From: Laspinema palackyanum D2a
GTDB taxonomy: Bacteria > Cyanobacteriota > Cyanobacteriia > Cyanobacteriales > Laspinemataceae
Assembly (NCBI GenBank): GCA_025370845.1
Contig: JAMXFF010000020.1
Span: forward strand, 1 to 64,000
DNA: 64,000 nucleotides
Direction of reading: 5' to 3'
The position numbers were made by a program, and so were the translations under genes. The notes below the pieces were generated by a model that was not told the DNA's origin, ran no database searches, and saw only the letters and a program-made list of their open reading frames with translations. The first letter of the stretch is position 1, and every line of letters starts with the position of its first letter. Below are positions 54,122 to 61,251 of the stretch, piece after piece.

Positions 54122-54463
54122 ATGGGCAAGAATCGTTCGGTAATTTTTATGGGCGGAATGCTCCTCGGAGCAGCGATCGGGACCCTCAGCGGTTTGCTGG
54201 TGGCCCCCCAAACATCCCGCCAGACTAGGCGCATCTTGAAAAAATCGGCCCAAGCGCTGCCAGAAATTGCAGAAGATGTTTCCAGCAGTGTGCAGATTCA
54301 AGCCGATCGCCTTTCTGCATCTGCCTTGAAAAATTGGGATGAAACCCTTGATCGCCTCCGAGATGCGATCGCCGCAGGGATTGAAGCCACCCAACAAGAG
54401 CGGGAAATCCTGACGAAACCAGAAGTCGAGGTGTCTTCCGAGGCAGGCGATCGTCAGCCGTAA
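54122..54463 (+). CDS. YtxH domain protein
   Basis: A 113-residue protein of the YtxH family: an N-terminal membrane segment with glycine pattern (FMGGMLLGAAIGTLSGLLVAP), the typical QTSRQTRRILKKSAQ switch to a cytoplasmic amphipathic helix, and an acidic tail. YtxH proteins of Firmicutes and cyanobacteria are general stress or envelope proteins of unclear function. The start ATG at 54122 lies in AAATGG with no strong ribosome site. It lies between two other small membrane proteins. Confidence 0.85.
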   Translation: MGKNRSVIFMGGMLLGAAIGTLSGLLVAPQTSRQTRRILKKSAQALPEIAEDVSSSVQIQADRLSASALKNWDETLDRLRDAIAAGIEATQQEREILTKPEVEVSSEAGDRQP

Positions 54464-54531
54464 TGTTGGCCCAAATAAGTCCCATTCCCGATTCTAGCCA
54501 CCCCTGAATCCTTCCTCCTAGAACCCGACTT

Positions 54532-55044
54532 GTGACAGACCCTTTGTTTTGGCTTGGACTTTCGTTTTTACTCGTTGCTGTCAGCCTGATTCTCGTACTG
54601 CTGGCGGCACTTCCGACATTGCAGGCGATCGCCCGCGCCGCGCGCAGCGTGGAGAAATTAGCCGATACCCTATCTCGGGAATTTCCCCCCACCCTAGAAG
54701 CGATTCGCCTCACCGGCATGGAAATTAGTGACCTTACCGATGATGTCACCGAAGGAGTTCAAAGTGCCAGCAACATGGTTAAAGAAGTCGATCGCAGTCT
54801 CGGCAGCGCCAAACAGCAAGCCAAAAAAGTCCAAATTACCACCCGCAGCGTGTTTACCGGCATGAAAACCGCCTGGAAAACCTTTACCCGGACCCCCGAA
54901 CGCCCCAGCAGTTCCCATCGCCGTTCCGTCGATCGCTTACCCCCCTCCCAACGCAAACCCCTGGAATTCAACGAGCGATCGACCCCCCAACCCTATTCCC
55001 TTTCTGAAGATAGAGAAGACTCCACCGAAGACTACTCAGATTAG
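54532..55044 (+). CDS. DUF948 domain protein
   Basis: A 170-residue protein starting with GTG. One transmembrane helix (LFWLGLSFLLVAVSLILVLL) is followed by a long helical region (ARAARSVEKLADTLSREFPP, TGMEISDLTDDVTEGVQSAS, EVDRSLGSAKQQAKKVQ) typical of DUF948, related to methyl-accepting-like coiled helices, and a disordered Pro/Ser/Arg-rich tail from about 120. YtxH and DUF948 genes are also found side by side in Bacillus, supporting a functional link. The GTG start is used because no ATG gives a full membrane helix. Confidence 0.82.
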   Translation: MTDPLFWLGLSFLLVAVSLILVLLAALPTLQAIARAARSVEKLADTLSREFPPTLEAIRLTGMEISDLTDDVTEGVQSASNMVKEVDRSLGSAKQQAKKVQITTRSVFTGMKTAWKTFTRTPERPSSSHRRSVDRLPPSQRKPLEFNERSTPQPYSLSEDREDSTEDYSD

Positions 55045-55134
55045 AAATTAACAATCAAAAATTATTAAAAAACCTACAACCGGCGAGGGTTTGTCACCCC
55101 TGCCGCTTTCTGTGTCATTAAGTTTTTTACGCTT

Positions 55135-55550
55135 TACTCCACCTCCGGTCCCCTCACCTTGGCAAGGGGAGGGTTAGGGTGGGGTCCTCCTGTCATGGCG
55201 ATCGCCCCAACCCTCTCCCCCTTACAAGAGTAGGTTTTTTACCCTTAACTGCCTCCGGTCCCCTCCCCTTGGCAAGGTCCGGGTTAGGGTGGGGTTCTTC
55301 TGGGGCGATCGCCCCAACCCTCTCCCCCTTCCAAGAGTAGGTTTTTACCCTCAACTGCCTCTTGTCCCCTCCCCTTGGCAAGGTCCGGGTTAGGGTGGGG
55401 TCCTCTTGACGTGGCGATCGCCCCAACCCTCTCCCCTTTACAAGAGTAGGTTTTTACCCTCAACTGCCTCTTGTCCCCTCCCCTTGCCAAGGTCCGGGTT
55501 AGGGTGGGGTCCTCCTGACCTGGCGATCGCCCCAACCCTCTCCCCCCAGT
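55135..55550. repeat. Four tandem 107-109-bp repeats
   Basis: The motif GGCGATCGCCCCAACCCTCT recurs at 55197, 55304, 55413 and 55522, each time followed by CCCC..AAGAGTAGGTTTTT and GGCAAGGTCCGGGTTAGGGT-type sequence. Units differ by small changes. Each contains a HIP1-related GGCGATCGCC and an inverted CCCCTTGG/CCAAGG part. It is non-coding; antisense frames through it are artefacts of the repeat. Confidence 0.85.
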
Positions 55551-55693
55551 GGTCCTTGCCAGAACCCCCAAATTTCAGCTAACCTATTCCTGCTAAGGAT
55601 AAAGTTTTAACCCCCCTGCCAAAATTTTGGCGGCTTTAAAACCGCCTTCAAAAATTATTTCCAACCCACCCCATCCCCCCTGCAATTGCAATT
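55551..55693. other. Spacer upstream of the duplicated-module membrane protein gene
   Basis: Nothing certain is seen apart from a GGCGG/CCGCC hairpin at about 55630-55650, followed by AAAAATT. A promoter was not identified. The neighbouring segment 55045-55134 has a weak GGCGAGGG..CCCCTGCCG pairing near the DUF948 stop. Confidence 0.35.
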
Positions 55694-57583
55694 ATGCCCT
55701 CCAAAAAACGTTATCGTGAAAACCTCCCCCCTTGGCTCAGTTTATTAGAGAAATTAGTCGCTATTATTGCCTTAGTTAACTTAGCCCTCGTCCTCTTTGA
55801 CCTCAGCTACGTTCCCGGACGAGACTTCTATCTCCGGGGGGATTTATTTGTAGAAAGATTTAGAACCACCAAACGGGAAAAATATTTAGCAAAAGTCGAT
55901 CGCCTGCAAGCCCTCTTACAGGAAAATGGATTAGACGCCCCCCAGGTTGAACCCTTATTAGCCGAATTAAGGGAGCAGAGTATTCAACTCGTCGATGAAG
56001 AACGATTTCGAGTTACTGGCAGTTATGGAGCCTTAGAAGAAATCAAAACTCGCATGGAAACCGCAATGGGGGCAGAAAATGCCTCCCAAGCCTTCCTAGC
56101 CTTTTGGAATCGTGAATACTTAAATGCCGTCGGATGGCGGCAAGCAATGGATTTTTTTAATCGGGATATCCGATTTTTAATGACCTTTTATGAACCCCAA
56201 CTCTTTTATGATGCCGTTAAAGGAATTGAACCTTATCGGGACACCCAAAACTATCTCCTCCTCGTTGATAGTCTGACGGTTGAGTTACAGCGGGATGGGT
56301 TGCAATCCGACCGAGTAGAACCTTTACTGGGGGAGTTGCGAGACCTCAGTACCGTGATGATTAACCAAAATTTCTTTGAGCGTGCTCATAAAAATGGCAC
56401 CTTAGAAGAGATTAAAAATAATATGCGCCGACATATTTATTCCCGCACCGAAGCGCGTCCCCAAGGTCCGCGATTGATTTTAGATGTCATCGAATTGTTA
56501 GCGCCGGAAGTTCTATGGGCCGACAAATCCTCGGGTAGAGCTTTTCAAACTTTCTGGAGTGAAGAAAACTTCCAGGCCAACGGATGGGAAAATGAATTAG
56601 CCTTTTTCAATGAAGAGATTCGCTTTTCCATGCAATCGAATTATTTTAGGCATTATGGGGTAGCGAATGAATATATTGATCGGTTTTGGCTGATTGATAT
56701 CTTTTTTATGGCTATCTTCTTTGTAGACTTGTTATTTAGAATCTGGTTAATCGTGCGACGCCATCCCAATATGACGTTAGAAGGGGCGATTTTATGGCGA
56801 TGGTATGATTTGATTTTGCTCATCCCTTATTGGCGATGGTTGCGGGTGATTCCTGTGGTGATTCGACTCAATGAAGCCAATATCCTGAACATCGAGTGGG
56901 TGCAGAAACAAGCCCGCTTGGGGTTTGTGGCTAACTTTGCCAAAGAACTGACGGAAGTGGTGGTGGTTCAAACCATTAATCAGATGAAAGGGAGTGTTGA
57001 AAGTGGACAACTGACTCGGAGTTTATTAGAACCAGCGGACAAAGAGTATATCGATATTAATGATATTAATGAAGTGCAAGCGATTTCTAGTCGCTTGTTA
57101 GAGATTACCGTTTGTCGAGTTTTGCCGGAAGTGCAGCCGGATTTACAAGCGCTGCTGTCTCATCAGATGGAAAATACGATGAAATCCTCGGAGTTATATC
57201 AGCGGATTCAGCAGTTACCAGGGTTTGGGAATTTATCTCATCAAATGGCGGAACAGTTAGTCAAACGGGTATCCAGGTTAGTGACCGAGGGGCCAGAAAA
57301 TGCTTATGAGGCGATCGTTCATGCACCCCCGGATCCAGTGGGGGAAAAATTAACTCAGCAACTGGTGGAACATTTCGGTAGTGCGTTGCGAAAAGAATTG
57401 CGAAGAGAAGATACCATTGGGGAATTTGAGTATTTGATTTCGTCCTTACTGGAAGAAATTAAGGTTAACTACGTTCAACAAATGGAAGAATCGGACCCCG
57501 AGGACCTGTTTGACGAAACCGAAGCCCTTCGCAAACGAGCGACTAGCAATATCAAGCTACCGGAAAAGAAGAATAGGGGGTAG
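55694..57583 (+). CDS. Membrane protein with duplicated helical module and voltage-sensor-like segment
   Basis: A 629-residue protein of no family I recognise. TM1 is at about 18-38 (LVAIIALVNLALVLFDLSYV). Two related soluble modules follow: the first (about 66-170) has DRLQALLQENGLDAPQVEPL, GALEEIKTRM and FNRDIRFLM; the second (about 193-315) has DSLTVELQRDGLQSDRVEPL, GTLEEIKNNM and FNEEIRFSM. Then come a TM at about 331-352 (FWLIDIFFMAIFFVDLLFRI) and a segment WYDLILLIPYWRWLRVIPVV at about 370-392, with an aromatic/arginine pattern that resembles S3-S4 of ion-channel voltage sensors (inference). The C-terminal 230 residues are helical and cytoplasmic-looking. No pore or selectivity filter was seen. 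Confidence 0.8.
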   Translation: MPSKKRYRENLPPWLSLLEKLVAIIALVNLALVLFDLSYVPGRDFYLRGDLFVERFRTTKREKYLAKVDRLQALLQENGLDAPQVEPLLAELREQSIQLVDEERFRVTGSYGALEEIKTRMETAMGAENASQAFLAFWNREYLNAVGWRQAMDFFNRDIRFLMTFYEPQLFYDAVKGIEPYRDTQNYLLLVDSLTVELQRDGLQSDRVEPLLGELRDLSTVMINQNFFERAHKNGTLEEIKNNMRRHIYSRTEARPQGPRLILDVIELLAPEVLWADKSSGRAFQTFWSEENFQANGWENELAFFNEEIRFSMQSNYFRHYGVANEYIDRFWLIDIFFMAIFFVDLLFRIWLIVRRHPNMTLEGAILWRWYDLILLIPYWRWLRVIPVVIRLNEANILNIEWVQKQARLGFVANFAKELTEVVVVQTINQMKGSVESGQLTRSLLEPADKEYIDINDINEVQAISSRLLEITVCRVLPEVQPDLQALLSHQMENTMKSSELYQRIQQLPGFGNLSHQMAEQLVKRVSRLVTEGPENAYEAIVHAPPDPVGEKLTQQLVEHFGSALRKELRREDTIGEFEYLISSLLEEIKVNYVQQMEESDPEDLFDETEALRKRATSNIKLPEKKNRG

Positions 57584-57633
57584 AGGAGTGAATTTTATCA
57601 GGGGTCATTTGTCGGTTGTCATTTGTCAACAGA

Positions 57634-57689
57634 CTAACAACCAATGACCAACAACCAATGACCAATGACCAATGACCAACGACCAACGA
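57634..57689. repeat. Heptameric short tandem repeat (CCAAYRA)
   Basis: Eight consecutive 7-base units, mostly CCAATGA or CCAACGA/CCAACAA. Heptamer tandem repeats of this CCAATGA type are known from filamentous cyanobacteria (STRR family). They are non-coding and lie just after the membrane-protein gene. Confidence 0.85.
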
Positions 57690-58334
57690 CCAGTTGAGAC
57701 GAGATTCGGTCAATCCCTGGGGAGATCGTGTAAAATGGAACAACAAAGGCATTCAACCACTAGATAGTTGAGAATAGGGGGCCGAATGGCCTGACTATCG
57801 GAAAGCGTCTACTTCCTCCAGAGTGCGTTCAGTGCAGTTCTGAGAGGGGGGATAGCGATCGCCCCTGTCTAACCCGCAAGCTCGCTCCTAAAAGACTGGC
57901 CTCTCCAAAAGAGTCACCTTAAAATTGGAGTGGGGCAATTAGGAAGGCGGGCCGGTTTAGTGCGAACAGGAGGGAAAACGGTTCCCCCCGGGCAGCAAGA
58001 CACCAATCAAGCTGGAAGGCCCCGGAACGGTTAAACTCGACTGAAGCAGTCCCTAGGGCATTGGAATATGCAATAGGGGAAGCCAAAGAAAAGCCGCGAT
58101 CGCCGAAGCTAAACTGACCCAGGCTCCAAACAGACCTCGGTTTGTCCCTAGCCCACCAGCGGTTAGATCGCGCCCTCCTTCCCCGGAAAGCCACCCCAAA
58201 GGCTTGCCGTCAGCGCGTGCAAGTTGATTTTTACTGTCTACGCAACGACAAGCGATAGACCGTAGAAATCCCTGCCGCCAAAGGGAAGAGAACGCCGTTC
58301 ATTCCCAAACTTCTGTGAAGAGTTATTTCGCTTT
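57690..58334 (+). other. Long untranslated leader or structured RNA upstream of rimP
   Basis: No protein gene is convincing on either strand. The region is purine-rich with many local inverted repeats (for example GGTTCC..GGAAC at about 57979-58033, and CTTC..GAAG at 58310-58320). It was compared by eye with RNase P RNA, tmRNA, SRP RNA and 6S RNA signatures and none fits. Its end runs into a terminator-like hairpin just before rimP, so it may be an attenuated leader of the nusA operon or a small RNA gene. Confidence 0.35.
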
Positions 58335-58361
58335 GAAGTGGGTCAACCCCCACTTTTTTTG
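58335..58361 (+). terminator. Terminator-like hairpin 16 bases before rimP
   Basis: AAGTGGG (58336-58342) pairs with CCCACTT (58349-58355) around a 6-base loop, then TTTTT. An upstream ACTTC (58309-58313) can pair either with GAAG (58317-58320) or with GAAGT (58335-58339), so an alternative fold could disrupt the terminator. This is the layout of an attenuator, though no ligand or protein is known from sequence. Confidence 0.6.
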
Positions 58362-58375
58362 TTCAAATCTGTCTC

Positions 58376-58840
58376 ATGACTCATCCCCTGATCCCACAAA
58401 TTATCGAAATCGCTACCCCCATCGCCGAGTCCCTCGGATTAGAAGTGGTGGCAGCGGTCTTTCATACCAACCTGAATCCGCCCGTACTACGAGTGGACAT
58501 CCGCAACTACAGCACAGATACCAGTTTGGATGACTGCGAACGCATGAGCAAGGCGTTGGAAAGCAGCTTAGACGAACGGGAGTTAATCCCGGACACCTAC
58601 GTTTTAGAAATTTCCAGTCCTGGAATCTCGCGGCAGCTCACCACAGACCGAGAATTTATCTCATTCAAAGGGTTTCCCGCAGTCGTGGAAACCCTGGAAC
58701 CCTATCAGGGGCATACAGAGTGGAAAGGTAGACTCGTGAAGCGGGACGAAACTGCCGTTTATCTCAACCGTAAAGGTCGAGTCACGGCAATTCCGCGACC
58801 CCTCATCAATAAAGTGCAACTCGTAGATCGAGAAGAATAA
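58376..58840 (+). CDS. rimP: Ribosome maturation factor RimP
   Basis: A 154-residue RimP, which helps mature the 30S ribosomal subunit. N-terminal domain with [21 protein letters not shown] and [10 protein letters not shown]; the conserved [20 protein letters not shown] and [14 protein letters not shown]-terminal SH3-like domain with [12 protein letters not shown] and [15 protein letters not shown]. Length is normal. It is the first gene of rimP-nusA-ylxR-infB. The start ATG follows the attenuator-like hairpin and has no strong ribosome-binding sequence, which is common in cyanobacteria. Confidence 0.95.
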   Translation: MTHPLIPQIIEIATPIAESLGLEVVAAVFHTNLNPPVLRVDIRNYSTDTSLDDCERMSKALESSLDERELIPDTYVLEISSPGISRQLTTDREFISFKGFPAVVETLEPYQGHTEWKGRLVKRDETAVYLNRKGRVTAIPRPLINKVQLVDREE

Positions 58841-59081
58841 CTAAGCACGGGTTCGCATCAGCAAAGGCAGGCAGAGATCCCTAGAGGGTTGATCCAGAAG
58901 CGGGAAGACAACCTGATTTCTTGACCCCATCTCTACTCATGAGCAACAACTTAGGGCCAGGAACCCGGTTTCTTGACCGATTTCTCTAAGACCCTATGCT
59001 CTAGGAGATTCTGAACAAAGCGCGTTTGGAACCCTCGTCCTGTTATCTCTAACTCTAAATAGAACAACGGAGGCAAGTATT

Positions 59082-60344
59082 ATGGCAATGGTCAGCCTCC
59101 CCGGACTCCGGGAGATGATTGACAGTATCTCTCAAGAGCGAAACTTACCGAAGCAAGCCGTGCAAGCGGCACTGAGGGAAGCGCTTTTGAAAGGATACGA
59201 GCGCTACAGGCGCACGATTAGCATGGAAAAGCTCCATTTCGATGAACACTTCTTTGATAACTTTGAAATCGAACTGGATATTGCAGAAGAAGGCTTTCGG
59301 GTCCTCTCCACCAAGACCATTGTGGAATCGGTCAGTAGTGGGGACCATGAGATTTCTTTAAAAGAGGTTCAGGAAGTCGCCGACGAAGCTCAACTCGGGG
59401 ATACGGTGGTTTTGGACGTGACCCCAGACCAACGAGAGTTTGGTCGAATGGCTGCGATTCAGACTAAGCAGGTGCTCCAGCAAAAGCTCCGGGATCAGCA
59501 ACGCAAGATTGTGCAGGAAGAGTTTGAGGACTTGGAAAGCACGGTGTTGCAAGGGCGAGTCTTGCGATTCGATCGCCAGTCGGTGATTCTGGCGGTGAAT
59601 AGTGGGTTTGGACAACCGGAAGTTGAAGCAGAACTGCCTAAACGGGAACAGTTGCCGAACGATAATTACCGCGCCAACACGACTATCAAGGTGTACTTGA
59701 AGAAAGTGCGGGAAGGTCCCAGCCGAGGCCCTCAGTTGTTGGTCTCTCGGGCGGATGCCGGGTTGGTGGTTTATCTGTTTGCCAACGAAGTACCGGAAAT
59801 TGAGGATGAGGTGGTACGGATTGTTGCCGTAGCGCGGGAAGCGAATCCCCCCTCTCGTCATGTCGGTCCCCGGACGAAAATTGCGGTGGATACCCTAGAG
59901 CGGGATGTAGACCCGGTGGGAGCCTGTATTGGAGCGCGGGGATCGCGGATTCAAGTCGTAGTGAATGAACTCCGAGGGGAAAAAATCGACGTGATTCGGT
60001 GGTCACCGGATCCGGCGACTTATATCGCTAATGCCCTGAGTCCCGCTAAAGTGGATGAAGTCCGATTGGTGAATCCGGAAGCGAGACAGGCTCATGTTTT
60101 GGTGCCCGAAGATCAGCTAAGTTTGGCGATCGGGAAAGAAGGCCAGAATGTACGTCTAGCAGCGCGGTTGACCGGGTGGAAAATCGACATCAAGGATAGT
60201 GCGAAGTACGACTACGATTCTTCTTATCAGTCCTCTAGGGTTCAATCTTCCTACGAGGAAGAAGAGGACATGGAGGAGGAAGTTGATGAGCTAGATGAGC
60301 TAGAGGAAACTTCGAGCGCCAGTTCAGTGCAAAGAACGGCTTGA
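59082..60344 (+). CDS. nusA: Transcription termination/antitermination protein NusA
   Basis: A 420-residue NusA, which binds RNA polymerase and nascent RNA and controls pausing, termination and antitermination. N-terminal RNAP-binding domain (1-130), S1 domain (about 133-200, VLQGRVLRFDRQSVILAVN), KH1 (about 235-300, VAVDTLERDVDPVGACIGAR) and KH2 (about 300-370, VLVPEDQLSLAIGKEGQNVRL). The acidic C-terminal repeats of E. coli NusA are absent, as in other cyanobacteria; instead there is a short acidic tail (EEEDMEEEVDELDELEE). CGGAGG nine bases before the ATG supports the start. A 240-base spacer from rimP holds two copies of a RTTTCTTGACC repeat (about 58916 and 58969). Confidence 0.96.
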   Translation: MAMVSLPGLREMIDSISQERNLPKQAVQAALREALLKGYERYRRTISMEKLHFDEHFFDNFEIELDIAEEGFRVLSTKTIVESVSSGDHEISLKEVQEVADEAQLGDTVVLDVTPDQREFGRMAAIQTKQVLQQKLRDQQRKIVQEEFEDLESTVLQGRVLRFDRQSVILAVNSGFGQPEVEAELPKREQLPNDNYRANTTIKVYLKKVREGPSRGPQLLVSRADAGLVVYLFANEVPEIEDEVVRIVAVAREANPPSRHVGPRTKIAVDTLERDVDPVGACIGARGSRIQVVVNELRGEKIDVIRWSPDPATYIANALSPAKVDEVRLVNPEARQAHVLVPEDQLSLAIGKEGQNVRLAARLTGWKIDIKDSAKYDYDSSYQSSRVQSSYEEEEDMEEEVDELDELEETSSASSVQRTA

Positions 60345-60468
60345 GGTTGAGGGGAAATCGCCCACTGCGCTTTCAGTCTGGGGGAAGCCTTCGGGATAAC
60401 TAGAAGGCATCCAGGGGAACTAGGGGAGGGAGAACTCCCAAGGGAGCTTGGAGTAAAGCATTGGCGAA

Positions 60469-60504
60469 AGACGCTCCTCGGGGGACTTGACCCCTGAAGC
60501 GTCT
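60469..60504. repeat. Hairpin between nusA and ylxR
   Basis: AGACGCT (60469-60475) pairs with AGCGTCT (60498-60504), with an inner GGGG/CCCC stem. No T run follows. It may be a processing or stability element within the operon transcript. Confidence 0.5.
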
Positions 60505-60557
60505 CTTGCAAATCCGATTCAAGTCGTTGGCAGGACAAACCGAAGCGCCGTCATCTC

Positions 60558-60824
60558 ATGAAACCAAACTACCGACGTTGTATTAGTTGCCGTAAAGTTG
60601 CACCGAAAGAAGCCTTCTGGCGTATCGTCAAACTCTACCCATCGGATCAGGTACAATTAGATACGGGTATGGGGCGTTCGGCCTATCTTTGTCCAGAAGC
60701 CTCTTGCCTGAAAACGGCGCAAAAGAAAAATAGACTGGGGCGATCGCTTAAAGCGGCGGTTCCCTCAGAACTGTATTCCAACCTATGGCAACGGTTACCC
60801 CTAAGCGCTCAATCCGAGCAATAG
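60558..60824 (+). CDS. ylxR: YlxR family (DUF448) protein
   Basis: An 88-residue YlxR protein: RRCISCRKVAPKEAFWRIVK at the N-terminus, then GRSAYLCPEASCLKTAQKKNRLGRSLK. The two Cys clusters and the GRSAYLC motif are characteristic. YlxR binds nucleic acid or RNase P in other bacteria and is almost always placed between nusA and infB, as here. Length is normal. The 427-base gap to infB is longer than in most genomes. Confidence 0.94.
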   Translation: MKPNYRRCISCRKVAPKEAFWRIVKLYPSDQVQLDTGMGRSAYLCPEASCLKTAQKKNRLGRSLKAAVPSELYSNLWQRLPLSAQSEQ

Positions 60825-61153
60825 GTAGCAACCCGAACCGAATAACAAACCCAACTCAATTAGACCTCCCGGAGTTATCCCCCTCCTTTGAACCCCAAAA
60901 AACAACCCCACCCTATAGACCCTAACATCCCCAGTTCTATAGAAATTCGTGCAAGACTAGAACAGAAGACGCGGTTTCGCCTGAACCGGCGAAGCACCGT
61001 GGCTGATGTGGGAGACGAGCGTGCGGCTCTCTCGATATGCGGTTGTCCGTTGGTATCCCAGCCGGTCAACAATAACGCCCAAAAAGCCGATGCCATAAAC
61101 GGGTTCTGTCGGTCTCCCGGCGGCGATCGCACTAAAAGACCGGCGCGACCCTC
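60825..61153. other. Spacer between ylxR and infB
   Basis: A 99-codon frame at 60888-61187 has no family resemblance and no ribosome site and is not called. The region is likely the 5' leader of infB or an operon spacer. Its 3' part contains the nested stem listed separately. Confidence 0.45.
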
Positions 61154-61225
61154 TTCGATTCAAACATTAAGCTTGGGAAAAACCTGAAAACTCAGCGTTA
61201 AAAATCCCAAGATCCACAATCGAAG
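61154..61225 (+). promoter_or_regulatory. Nested stem structure in the infB leader
   Basis: CTTCGATT (61154-61161) pairs with AATCGAAG (61218-61225), and inside it CTTGGGA (61173-61179) pairs with TCCCAAG (61205-61211). Both stems are perfect. The structure ends 17 bases before the GGAGG ribosome site of infB, so it could influence initiation or processing. Confidence 0.5.
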
Positions 61226-61251
61226 GGCGGGATCCGCCGTTCGGAGGTTTT

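Noticed and set aside
55193..55571. Minus-strand frames of 77-95 codons
   Set aside because: They run through the 108-bp tandem repeats and differ only by repeat unit; no start signal and no family resemblance.
57919..58194. Minus-strand 91-codon frame upstream of rimP
   Set aside because: Low-complexity composition, no ribosome site, and it lies antisense in the probable rimP leader.
57690..58334. RNase P RNA, tmRNA, SRP RNA or 6S RNA in the rimP leader
   Set aside because: The conserved signatures of these RNAs were looked for by eye on both strands and not found. A covariance-model search would settle it.
60888..61187. Plus-strand 99-codon frame between ylxR and infB
   Set aside because: No ribosome-binding site, no recognisable domain, arginine/proline-rich composition typical of chance frames; it overlaps the infB leader stem.
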